Shown piece after piece: positions 13,180 through 25,600 of a stretch of 64,000 nt of DNA; positions within the stretch are counted from its first letter, which is position 1, and every line of letters begins with the position of its first letter. The position numbers and the translations under genes are program-made. The notes below the pieces were generated by a model. That model saw only the letters and a program-made list of their open reading frames with translations, was not told where the DNA came from and searched no databases. The stretch spans positions 1,320,399 to 1,384,398 of the forward strand of contig CM055314.2 in assembly GCA_029255685.2 (NCBI GenBank), given 5' to 3'. The stretch comes from Silene conica (taxonomy: Eukaryota; Streptophyta; Magnoliopsida; Caryophyllales; Caryophyllaceae).

Positions 13180-14497
13180 CTAGTTTTACTCCCATATAAA
13201 AAATGCACGGGCTTAATTTTATTAAATTAAAAAAATAAATAAGAAGGTGGATATATTTAAAAAATTATGTTTTAATATTACAGTTATGCCGATGTAAAAT
13301 GTATAAATAATCTATACGCTTAACTTAAAAGTAGATAAAAACAACGCATTAAATCAACGTTATAGAAAATAGGCACATTCTTATTTAAGACGGTTTAAAT
13401 ATATATTATATGTGTATGATGAACAAAACAAAATAATAACATTATGCATATGAAAAGTAAAATATTTGTCCTATATGCCAAAGAATTGATATTGACCCGT
13501 TTTAAACTTAAAACGGATAATAGTTAATAAAAATTTGTAAACATCTAAATATTATATTTACAGTTTAAACCTAAGTCCTTAAATATCATAATTAACCCAA
13601 TTTATTATTGGTCGACCCTCTAACTAAAAAAAACACCAATCATAAAATATAAACTCCGACCCTAGCTACCCAAAAAAATTATCACCATATATGGAGTTTA
13701 TTTTTTCCACGTGCAAAATAATTGTTCATAAATTTTTTTATCTCCGATAATTAATTTTAGTTGATCATTTTTTGTTCTTTTTATCGAGATATTATAATCT
13801 GGCTCTTTGTGTTAGATTTGATGTATAATTATATGAATTTGCTTGTCTATATTTAGGGGTTGTTTGGTTGCCTTCCAAAATTACGGGAATTGAAAAATCA
13901 CGGGAATTGGAAAATAATGGGAAGTGAGAAAATTGAGTCTTGTTTGGTTGCCTAATTCATGTGAATTAGAACTTCTTAAGAAACTCTAATTCCTACATAA
14001 CGTAGGAAGTCACTTACCTAGCCCCCTCTGGGTAAATGAAAGTTCCCGCATGAATTTCCTACATTCAACCAAACAACAATTACATAATTCACGTGATTCT
14101 CAAGTTCATATGAATTTAATTTTCCCGTGAATTTTATCTTCCTATGCCGAACCAAACGACTCCTTATTTATTATTATTCATTAAGGTTGTTATTTTTTAA
14201 TTTATTAATTTGAAATTTATTAATTCGTAGTCTTTGGACATATGCATTATGTACAATTTTCGTTTTTTATTTTTATTGTTAATTTTTTGTTTGCAAAAAT
14301 TTTCTGTAAATAAACTTTTTAACAAAAACTTAATATACGAATACGCATATTTTGGAATCGAAAATTTGTAAAATGGAACGCAAACGAATTTGGAGGAGAA
14401 AGTAATTAAAGGAAAGAAATTGATGGTGGGCCCATCTACCTCAAATCAAGGAACCAATCAGAAACCTTGAAATGTCTTTCCTTTTATAGAAAGAGGA
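13180..14497 (-). mobile_element. Helitron H2 nested in Helitron B1
   Basis: Minus-strand element: 3' CTAG at 13180-13183, a partial hairpin (tgcacggg at 13203), and a 5' end TCCTCTTTCTATAAAAGG at about 14497. The 5' segment (aaggaaccaatcag...ccttttatag) matches the element at 24324-25064. Flanks 13165-13179 and 14499-14520 join to match the uninterrupted counterpart at 52320-52350. It carries a further MITE at 13856-14162. Confidence 0.82.
13856..14162. mobile_element. Harbinger-type MITE (GGGGTTGTTTGGTTGCC ends)
   Basis: Terminal inverted repeats ggggttgtttggttgcc / gaaccaaacgactcc flanked by TTA-like sequence. Internal motifs (tcctacataacgtaggaagt) recur in the elements at 19028-19336 and 17972-18140. 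It lies inside Helitron H2, which lies inside Helitron B1: three layers of insertion. Confidence 0.75.
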
Positions 14498-14564
14498 ATT
14501 CATCGAATAATCAATACAAAACTTTAAAGATCCATCATACTCAATTCCATATATGTTGCATTAG

Positions 14565-14735
14565 TAAGTCTGCTTGCGACGGGTCACCATTTGTGACGGA
14601 TATTTTGTGAAATAAAATGGATACAAAATGAGTAGTGGAGAAAGGGGACTACAAGAATAGTGTTGGAGAGAGAGAAAAAGTGGGTATTTTATGAGAGAAA
14701 ACGGTATCCGTCACAAGCTTGCGACGCATAAATAA
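14565..14735. mobile_element. GCTTGCGACGGG MITE
   Basis: The segment taagtctgcttgcgacgggtcac...ccgtcacaagcttgcgac interrupts Helitron B1; the empty site is visible in the copy at 51618-52496. Related copies: 23690-23860, 45655-45795, 50391-50575 and 57664-57870. Interior motifs gtggagaaaggggac and agagagaaaaagtgggtatt are shared. Confidence 0.8.
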
Positions 14736-15329
14736 TACAATATGGGAAAGAAGAATTTTCCCAATAATCCACATAGTTTATCAATAATAAAAAAGTAAAA
14801 TAAAAAAATGAACAAAAACATTATTAGACAATGAAATATAAATGATAACACAAATAACGTTACTATATTTATTTTTAAGCTTTTAACTCTAACATTTTGA
14901 CCATCATAATAACTAATTTTCGAGATATTGCTAAATTTGAGTAATTTTTTAATAAGAAATAGTTTTCAACAAAAAACGAGATCCAAAAAGTTCACAAAAA
15001 AATTAAACTATAAACTCTGTTAAATAGATTTTAGAGCATTATGTTAAAAACGAATTCGTTATAGATATTGAACTAATTCACTAAAATGAGTAGATCTATA
15101 ATTTTTGTTATCATGTTATAACATTGAATTCGTGTCTTTTTTCACGGATTTGAAACATGTGTAAATATAAACTCTTACAATTGTTGCATGTGTTTTACAC
15201 TACTATAATTATAAACTAAATAGAGTATAAAATATACATGTATTTTGGTTTAACATTTTTAAATATTAATCGTTACATCGATCTTCTTAAAACTATTCCC
15301 GTGCAATTTTGCACGGTTTAATAACTAGT

Positions 15330-15597
15330 TAACTTTATTGTTGACTACAATATATAATAAAATTTTAATTATACCACTACATAAAATTCACGAAAACTAA
15401 AGAACAAATATATTTCGCACGTTTTTAAGTTAACAGGTAATCGAACCGCAAATAACCATTTAAAGAGGTTAACCGAACCGTTTAAAACCGTTAGGAACGG
15501 TGCGGTTCAGGTTCGGGGATTTGCCTAACCGAACCGTGTACGAACCGAATTAAATATGCGGTTCGGTTCACCGAACCGCGAATGAACACCCCTATAT
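15330..15597. mobile_element. GGTTCGG-rich hAT MITE, truncated
   Basis: Ends with gaaccgcgaatgaacacccc and is full of gaaccg/cggttc motifs. It is the reverse-complement relative of 25765-26335 and stops where Helitron B1 ends, so its other half is missing or was displaced. Confidence 0.65.
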
Positions 15598-15858
15598 AAA
15601 ACCCTTTTTCTTTCACTTGCACAAGACATGTTTTTGTTAGTTTTGGATAGATGTATATCCAAATAGATCTCTATTTTATCTATTTTTGAGTTGTTTAAAA
15701 TACGAAATCAAAGAAATATTTGAATATATATTAGACCGTACTTATTTATGTCAATATGAAGAGATGAATTAATAATTTAACAAATGTGGAAATATTTATT
15801 AAAACTAGGGGTATCAACGATATGTCTAAAAACAAGGGGTATAACATATAATTTAAGG

Positions 15859-16139
15859 GGGTGTTTGGTTGGGTGGATTGGAATGGAATGAATCTAGTCA
15901 TTTTAGTGTTTGGTTGAGATATTTTGGAATGGATTTAGAATTCATCAGGATTCTCATTCCACCCCAACCTCCTGAAATCCCATACCCACCTCCTCCCTCT
16001 GGATTCAAACTCCATTCCTTTACGTTTATTTTTCTAATGAACCAATCATGTTTTGAAAGGTATGGAGTTGGAACTCCATACCACTATGGTTTTTCATTCC
16101 AATCCATTTCATTCCTAAAGAGTGGACCAAACGACCCCT
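15859..16139. mobile_element. Harbinger-type MITE (GGGGGTGTTTGGTTG)
   Basis: Inverted ends gggggtgtttggttg / gaccaaacgacccc around an interior of gga-/tcc-rich sequence (gattggaatggaatg, cattccaatccatttc). The 90-codon open frame inside is a by-product of this composition, not a gene. Confidence 0.7.
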
Positions 16140-16316
16140 AAAAATAATATATACTAATGTGTGTTCCATACGAATGCACAATTTTAGATTGTTATAGACA
16201 AAGTACGTATAAAAATTAGAGCTAATAGCATTAAAACATACTTTAAATTAAATTTCAAAATCAACAGTTTGTTAAAGTTTATTTTACTGCAGTCGTCACT
16301 TCTTATAGCAATAATT

Positions 16317-16694
16317 AAGTCGTCACTTCATATAGCAATAAAAGCAATCTAATATGTATTAAAATAATTTTCCTGATTTTATACTTTAAACAATTCAAAA
16401 ATAGATAAACAAAAAGCTTGTTGGGCATATTGTTATCTTACACTAACAAAAATGTGTTCTATGCAAATTAAAGTTAAGGGTCTTATACGTGCTAGCCTCA
16501 TCTTCTGCGTACAATGATAGCACGTATAAAATCCTTAACTTTATCTTCCGCTAGACACGGTTTTGTTAGTGTTGGATACGAGTATATCCAAACATATCTC
16601 TTTTTTACATTTTTGAGTTGATTAAAGTATGAAATCAGGGAAATTATTTGAATACATATTTGATTGCATTTATTGCTCTATGAAGTGATGACTT
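16317..16694. repeat. 378-bp foldback element
   Basis: The left arm (aagtcgtcacttcatatagc... from 16317) and right arm (...gaagtgatgactt to 16694) are reverse complements along most of their length. The apex region is itself paired: aaagttaagggtcttatacg near 16470 with cgtataaaatccttaacttt near 16522, leaving a loop of about 30 nt. A transcript would form a very long hairpin. A diverged half-arm lies at 15610-15800. It could be a foldback MITE or a source of hairpin small RNA. Confidence 0.8.
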
Positions 16695-17480
16695 AGTTTG
16701 AAAAGTTACTTAGTTTCTTTTCCTTGATAGTAGTGCTTTAGTCCCCAAATAATTACATCTCCCATAAATGTTTCGCTCTTAGTGGTAATATTTGTAGTAA
16801 TGTAACTGATGTGTTCTTTAAGTAAATACCTTCCTTACAAAAAAAAACTTATATGAACACTATTCATTTGCTTTGATTAACCCAATCTTGATTGTTCAGT
16901 GATATGACGCTTACAAGTTAAAAGTTAAAAGTTTAAAGTTCAAACTTGGTCTGTATCTATTCTTCCTTTGTTATTTCATTTTGTTATGTTTGTGTTTTAT
17001 GTTTAATCAATCTGTTTTATATTTAGATCTTATTCTTAGTAAAATTAATAGGATTGAATTTTGTAATTCCTGTTTAAACTATTTTTTACACCAAATTACT
17101 TGAGTATTTTATATCTTGTTTTAAGTTGATAATTGTGTATAGAGGAAATAAAGCTAATAAAAATGAATTGGAAACATGAGCATATGTTGTGTGATTTATT
17201 TGGCTAAAACTAGTGACATTTTTTTAAAAATTATTTTAGTATTTTGTATCGTGTTGATTTACAAGTTTATTTTTTATTTTTAATGATATAGCTTGATAAT
17301 TGGGAAAAACTTATTTGATGCAAAATTAGTTATTGATTTATAATTCTTAATGTTTTTCTTCATTAAAATTATTATTATTTTACTTTATTTTATATCAATA
17401 TATCTGATAGTTTGCTTTGTTTTTTTTTTTAAATGTTATTTGTTATATGTATTCTGTAGGTGGGAAATCGTAGGGACGTG
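16695..17480 (+). other. Region upstream of the nucleotidyltransferase start
   Basis: AT-rich with several T-tracts. The acceptor-like ttctgtag ends at 17459, 21 bp before the chosen ATG, so a 5' UTR intron is likely and a non-coding first exon may lie in this stretch. I could not place it. Confidence 0.35.
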
Positions 17481-19592
17481 ATGGATATTTCAAATTTATC
17501 TTCACATTTTTCTATCTCCTCTACATTATCCTTGTTATCTTCGAGCTCTATGTCCAACCGACTTTCATTATTAGTTGGCAATAGAAGTTGGCAGATTGGT
17601 GAAAGAACAACTAAGCAAATACTATCAGTTATCCAACCTACAATAGAGTCTGAAAATAGAAGGATAGAAATCATTCAATATCTTCAAAGACTTATTGGAA
17701 ATACATTTGGAATTAAGGTTAGCTTGTTATATGACCTTACTTTCATTTAGTTCATATGATTTTAATTTATTAACATTTTAATTTACTAATATTAATTATG
17801 GTTCTAAATTATCCCTGAACTGATTTTTTAATTATTAATTTTTTTGTGGGATATACTGCAAGATTTCACTTTTTTGTAACAAGAAAACTGGTGAAGAGCT
17901 CTTAAATCCTTTTTATAAAGAAAAAACTACAAGGTCATTTGTGTAAATGTCATTTTTATGCCTAAATATTGAGGGGTCGTTTGGTTGCCCATAAAAACAC
18001 AAAACTTGTTTGGTTACCCTTTTTTTAAAAAAAAATGGAGGAATCTAGAGATTCAAAGGAACTTGAATTCCTACATCATGTGGGAAGTGACTTACCAACC
18101 CCCCTAATGGTCATTCCAAGTTCCTATGTTTTTTATAATTGATATTTACTATTTTACCCTTATTAAAAACACACCATTTTTTTATTTTCAACTTCTTTGA
18201 CGTCGTCTCTACACAACTTTTTTTCCCTCTACAATTTTCATCTTCACTTTTTCATCTACTCTCTCCCTTTCCTTCTTCCTCTTGTTATCTCGTTACTTTA
18301 TTTTTGTTTATATCTGAATTGGAGAAATAAATGAGTTTGTGTGATAAACTTGATTGAACATACACATATCAAATAATCGGCCTAATGCCAACATAGAATA
18401 AAACATCGTGAATTCTCGTTATTGTGATAAACTTGTGTACCGTGTACCATTTTAGCTGACATTAGTTTTCAACCCGTGCGAACTTTGCACTGGTATATTT
18501 TTAGAAAAAATGTGGTGAATAATCGTTTTAAACGGTACATATATATTCAATTATATAATATTTAATTTTATGTTATACAAATTGACCTTTTTTCATAGAA
18601 ATTTATGTTTATGAATTTATATAAAAATGTTACGTAATATTTCTGAAACTACGATATCAGACATTTATTTAGAATATCGGGCGGTTAGGACTCGAGAAAT
18701 TTAGCAAACACATTGCAGGACCCACCTTAAAGAATTAAAGAAAAAAAGAAAATCAAAACCTGCATTGATGACGTGGCTCAACCAGGGCTTCTGAAATATT
18801 CCTGTAGTTATATAGATGAGATTGTATGTTGTATACAATGGTAAAATAGTATTTACAACAAAAAAACAAATGAATTGAGTTATCCAACCAAACAACATAT
18901 AGAAATTTATTTCATGGGAAGAGTTAATTCTTATACGGCAACCAAACAACAATGTGGGAACTTAATTCATGTGATTTTCTACTTCCCACATTAAATTAAT
19001 TTCCACATGAACCAAACAACTTCTTAAGGGGTCGTTTGGTTGCCACTGAAATAACATTGTAAAATCTCATGATTTTAAAAAAAAGGTGGGTTGTTTGGTT
19101 GGCAACTTTTTTGGAAAATACAGGAATTGAAACTTCCATGAATTTCCAATGCTTACATAATGTAGGAACTTGCTTACCTACTCCCCCATGGTTATTAGAA
19201 GTTCCTGTGGAATTTAATTCCTACATGGGCAACCAAACAATTTTCTCAAATTCACCCGAATTGGACGTGATAACTTATTTCCCATGAATTCTAAATTCTT
19301 AGGAAAATTAACTTCTTTAATCAACCAAACGACTCCTTAGTGTATTGCCTTAATGGATAATCAATACTGTAGGCTTTTGTAAGGATTGCTTTTTCATCAT
19401 TTACTACATATTATTTTATTTCCTTCCATATTTAATTGATTGATTACCTTATTAGGTTGGATATTGTGTGGTAAATAATGTACTAAAAAAGTTTTCATTT
19501 TATTTTCTCTTTGCACATAAATAAAATGGGCCGGAAAACTGTAGTAAATAGAGAGCCATGTGACTGACATGTGTAACAGTGGTCCTTCTATT

Positions 19593-19684
<92 letters not shown>

Positions 19685-22600
19685 GGGATGTGTTTTTTCA
19701 CGTACGAATTTTACTTTTTTACATACAATTTTTACAATTATACCCTTGTCATTTTTTTCCTCGTTTTACTCAATTGATTTTTCTTTATCTTTCTTCCCTT
19801 CACCTCCAACCGGTTACCGGTCCGTCCAACCATATTATGATCGATTTGTGCTCTGACCAGCCACTTAGATTGCCTACTCGAGGTTATTGCATGGCTCTTA
19901 TGTGGAAGAGTTAGAGTCGTACAAGGTAAAGTCCAAGAATATGAATAACGTTCAAAACCTACATTTATTTGCAATATTTTTTTTCGACAATTCTGCAAGC
20001 TTATATATTCTATTCTCTAGAAGCAACTAAGCAACAAATGACTAAAGGGTGAAGTTGTTCTCTTTCTAAATGCCCAATTCAAGTTGCTCTCTTTGTAATT
20101 AATTCTTTCTAAAAGGCATTGTTAATTGTTCTCAACTTTGATAAACTCTAAGAATATCAACAAAAGAAATTAATAATTGCTAATTAACTATATTAATTCG
20201 CGAATTGAAGAATTATAATTCATTGTTTGAGTTTTTGTAGTAATTGATTCGATTTGAGAGGAAAAACTACATAAAAAACCTTAGTTGTTTAGATTTACGG
20301 GGAATGGTATGATATGGAAAGTTAATGATAAAAAGTGTATGTGAAAAAAGTAAATTCTGTATGTAAAAAAGTAATTCCGATTTATATAGGCAAGTTAAGG
20401 TAAATCCTCCTTTATATTTGAGTCCATAAGTGCTATTCTTAGCCACAAGTTTAGAAGTTACACAAAAATTGCTTGAAGTTACAATTACACAATTTGTGAA
20501 TTAAAGTTACAATGTAACTGTGAATATATAATTTAATTTATGCAATTTTAAGAAAAGTTTATGAAATTTTATAACTTTTGTCGTTGAATGCGTAACTTTT
20601 GTCTTTGAAGTATAATTTTTGTCCTTAAATGTGCAACTTTTGTCCTTGAATGCATAACTTTTTTTCTTGAGAATTCTAACTTCAACCCCATAACCACCAA
20701 ATAATGTTATTTTAAATATATAAATTTTAACACTTCTATGTAACTCTTATCCAAGTTTATATAACTTTAATCTTTTGCGATGATAACTTTTACTTTTAAG
20801 AGTATAACTTTATATATATATATAAAATTAGTATTCTATGATGATAACTTCTACCCCTACCAGTAAAACTTTATACTAATAACGACAATTTTATGTAACT
20901 TTAATGTTTTAAGGGTGTAAATTTAGTCGCTAATAAGATAACTTTAGTCCTTAACGATATAATTTTATTTCCCACAACAACAACAACAATTGTACAACCA
21001 CTATTGCCACAAATAACAACCTTGTTTTTAGATCTAGTATTTTTTAAAAATACTAGATCTACAACACTAGTAACCACCAGAACCACCTTGTCAGCCACCA
21101 AACACCGGTAACCATCACGACCACCTTGCACCGTTAACACCCTTAGTTGGCCGAGCATTAAAGGCATCAGATTTGGAAAAAAAACCAAATAGGTTAAAAT
21201 AACAACAAACCACCGCGCACAATCACCACTACCGCGTTCATTGTTACCTTGACCTAGAGTATTTTTAAGATATCAAACAACTTGTAAAACGGCTTGTCAA
21301 TGGTCAAGTCGTAGGTTAGTCATAAATTAAGCAAGAGTATGAACGGAATAAGTGAGTTCGAGTCGAGTAATCGTGAGGTAGACGAGTCGACCCACCAAGC
21401 GTCGGTATGGTTGGGAGTCCGTGATAAAGGGTGAGGTCGAAACTCCAAGACGGTGGTTAGTCTCCATCGGAATGGTAGCGGGCTTGGAGCCTAGAAGGCT
21501 TGTCTCGCCCAAAATGCCAATCGCGTATTTCCGTTGTGAGATAAATAGACCGGTGGTGCTATGAGCTACTTCGAGGCCCAACAAATATTTTAGTGAGCCT
21601 AGGTCTTTTATATGAAAACAATTACTTAAGTAATTTTTTTAAAGTGATTAATCTTGGAGGTATTGTTGCCACAGACAAGATCATTGACATAGATTAAAAC
21701 ATGAATCTCGATAGTTTTTTTAGTAATTGAAAAGAGATAATGGTCGTAGGAGCATTGTTGGAAACCGTATAATTTTAAAATGGAAGGGAGTTTGGCATAC
21801 CAACAGCGCGGGGCTTGACGAAGACTGTAGAAAGATTTTTGTAGCCGATATAACTTGTCGTTCGCCGTTGAGGAGAAGCTAGGTGGCGGTTTCATATATA
21901 CCTCCTCGTGAAAGTCACCATGGAGAAAGGCGTTGTGGACGTCCATTTGATGGATAGTCCAACGTTTGGCCGTCGCGATCGCAAGGAGGGTGCGAACTGT
22001 CACCATTTTAATTGTAGGAGCGAAGGTCTCATTGAAATCGACACCTTCTATTTGTCTATTTCACATGGCCACGAGTCGAGCCTTGTAGCGCTCGATAGTA
22101 CCATCCGCGTTGTATTTTATTTTATCGACCCAGTTGTATCCAATAGCCTTTTTGTTTGAGGGAATGTCTTCGAGGGTCCAAGTGCTATTTCTTTCGAGCG
22201 CATCAATTTCGCTCTTCATTGCATCTCACCATTGTTTTACCTGTGTTGCTCTAGTAAATGTACTAGGCTCGTGATTTGTAGTCACGGTCGACAAAAAACA
22301 TTGATAGTTAGGAGAAAACTTGTCGTAAGCGAGAGAGTGAGAAAGAGGGTATCTGTACCCGAAGATGATGTCGAGGTGGTGAGAACTTTAGTCGAGGGAC
22401 GTTTGGTGTATTTGACAAAGTCCTTATGGTGTGAATTTGGTATTTTGATACGTTGTCCTTTGCCCATGGGAGGAGGGTTAGATGAAGTGGTGGAGGCCGA
22501 AGGTGTTGGGTTGGTGGTCTCGCTGCTTGCGTCGAGGAGTGGGGACGGGATAGTCTCGGTCAGGGGAGGGTCGGGGTTTGGATTGTCCTCAAGTGGCGAG

Positions 22601-25600
22601 GTAGTGAGAGTATGGTCCGAGGGAGTTGGTTCGTGGATCAGGGTTGGTTCGTCTTCAAAGGGAGAGGGACTGGGTTGGTCCACTTCGGGTGTGGTAGGAT
22701 CATGATAAGGGAAGTCATGCTCGAGAAATTTGACGTCTCGGGAGAAGAATTGTGTATCGGTTTTAATGTCATAAACTCATCATCCTTTTTTTTCCGAGTG
22801 GATACCCAATAAAGATGCATTTACTACTTCAGGAAGCAAAGTTGTCACGAGTTCGATTGCGTTGTTTCGCGTAGCAAAGGGAAGCAAATGTGCGGATATG
22901 ACTCACGAGAGGAGGTTTGTTAAAGATGAATTCGTATGGGGTTTTGCCGTGACGAAGAAGGTCAGGGGTACGGTTAATTAGGTAGAGACTGCCATAAGAA
23001 TGCTTTCCCCCAAATTTTAAAGGTAAATCAACTTAAAATAATAGAGCGCGAGCGACATTTAAAATGTGACGGTTATTTCATTCGACTCGAGCATTTTGTT
23101 GAGGAGTGTCGACATTAGAGGTTTGAAAAAGAATATCATTTTCGAACAAAAAATTGAAAAAACTTGTAAAGTCGTTACCGGTGTAAGAGTCTATTATAAG
23201 CAAAATCTAAAGTAGGTAAAGGGGAAATACCGATTAATTGAGAGCGTCATGACTCAATATCATCAGAATTGGAAGTAGGAATCGAGATGGTATCGTCGAC
23301 GAACCCAAGTTTGCCCTTGGCGAGAAGGGAGAGGGTTAGTCCATGGGACCATTCGTCAAAATTGGTTACGTTGAATGAGATTTGAGTGATGTTGGCGCTG
23401 GGATTTTCGACAAAGACGTAGGAATAGGGTTGGAGTTTCGAGGCGGGATTAACGATTTCATTTGTTTGTGGATTCGTCATTGAAAATGACCGAGTTCGAG
23501 ATCGGAAATGGAAGAGTGGATTAACTGGAATTAAACTTGGTTGATACCATAATATAACTTATAGAATATTGTAATATGTATTATTCGAGTTGTTGTTGCA
23601 TAATTACACTAGGATTTTATTTATATGGAAGATACAATGCTATAAACATGGAAAGGGAATATTCACACTATCATTTATAACACAAATTCTCATTTGTGAC
23701 TATCCCGCTTGTGACAGATACCGTTTCCTCTTACAAAATACCCATTTTCTCTCTCTCTGACACTATTCATGTGGTCCCATTTCTCCACTAACTCATTTTA
23801 TATCCATTTTATCTCACAAAATATCCGTCACAAATGGTGACCTATCACAGGTAAGACTTACTACATTTATAATAGGCAAATATATACTTTTGCCTTATGT
23901 GAGGAGAGAAAGAAGGAGAGCCATTGGAGATGTAAGTAGAGGAGCAAAGCATGGGCTTTGGCATGTGTTGGCTTCGTAGGTGGGTTTCGTAATATCTACT
24001 CCCTCCATTCAAATCCACTTTATATATTTGCTTTTTCACATTTGTCAATGCACGTTTTACGTGATAAATATCTTTAGCTACGTATTTACAAAAATTATAA
24101 AAGTTAGATATTTTCAACTTGTGATGACGAATCAAACAAGATACCACGTGAATATATTTTCTCTTACGTATTAAGAGAAAATTGAAATTGAACGTTCACT
24201 TGTAAATAGTGTACGAAATAGAAACATACAAAGTGAATTTGAATGGAGAGACTATATTTAAAGCTTTTTTTTTCCTAATTTTGTTATTAAATTTTCTATC
24301 AATTCCCTTCCTATAAGCATTTACTAGTTTTACGCCCGTGCAAGAATGCACGGGTTGAATTTTATTAAAATGAAAAAATTAATGAGTCCAATATCTTTAA
24401 TAAAAATATGATTTAAGTATTATAGTTATATTGATTTAAAAACTGAATAGCATTTAGATACTTAACTTAGACGTAAGCAAAAACAACGCATTAGCTTGAC
24501 GTTATAAATATACACAAATTTATTTAGGACGACGTCATCCGTTTAAGTTTAGGAGGGGTCAAATATATATGTAGGATAATACGATAAAAGTAAAATATTT
24601 GTCCTATATACCCATGAGAAGTAGAACTGGTCCGTTTTAAGCATAATACGAATATATATAACTTTGAAAATATAATTGTTGTTTAAATCTTAAGTTTTTA
24701 ACCATCGTAATTAACCTAAATTATTATTGGTTCGACTCTCTAGCTATCCAAAAAAAATTCGACCATATAATATGTTTTTTGTTTTTTGTTTTTCAAATTT
24801 ATTTTTTGAACCGTTCTATATCGTATTTTATTGAAATGTTGTATACTATTATTTATATTTTCGATGAACAATAATTTGATCGTATCGTATTTTATTATGA
24901 CAATGACGAAATGTAATACGGTAATCGATTATGTAATTAGGAATGATAATTCTGAATTTAGTAGTGAAGGAAATTAAATCAAAATAAGAGTTAGTGGGTG
25001 GTTTTTTTTTGCTTATTTGAAGGAACCAATCAAATTCACTCAAATTCTATTCCTTTTATAGGGATAGATATGCTCATTTATTCTCCATTCACATTAATAT
25101 TCTTCTTTCTCGCTTCATTCTAGAGAGATAGAGCTTCACAAAGAGACGGAAATTATGGTAGACGAAGGAGATAACTATATCAATTTTTGTATAAAAGTAA
25201 TATACGTAAATATTGTAAGTATATTTATTCTTATTCATGTAATATTTACAATTTGAGGAGGAATTGGTGAGAAATTGAAAAATCTGGTGAGATTTTGATC
25301 GGAAAAATAGAAGTGCTTAATTTCACTTTATAGTAAAGTTAAGGGCTAATTTACTCCAGCGCTTCACATTATAGCAAATTTAAGGGGGTCATTTTCTGAT
25401 CAATTAGAGAATTATACAAGCAGATGTATACATATAGTTTGGTTTTGGAGCTTTATAACAAAGAATTTGAGCTCATTTTACGAGTTTTATTGAAAATAAT
25501 CTGAGCATCTTTATAAATTGTACAGTAAATAACATTATATTGAAATTCAAAAATGATACATATAAAACCCAAAGATTTTAATTTTAACACTGACAAATTA

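Larger units (their letters stand above)
13024..15328 (+). mobile_element. Helitron B1, interrupted by Helitron H2 and a MITE
   Basis: Starts TCTTATCTTATTTATATTAA at 13024 after an A, and ends CTAG at 15325-15328 before a T. The 3' hairpin is ccgtgc aatttt gcacgg (15298-15316). Removing H2 (13180-14497) and the MITE near 14565-14735 leaves a sequence collinear with the reverse complement of 51618-52496 (for example gaattcgttatagatattgaac and aagcttttaactctaac). No coding capacity. Confidence 0.85.

Noticed and set aside
19560-19856. Open frame with an Ile-Tyr repeat
   Set aside because: Translation of an (AT)n microsatellite.
21908-22705. Plus-strand open frames over the copia element
   Set aside because: The minus strand carries recognisable copia domains; the plus frames are shadows.
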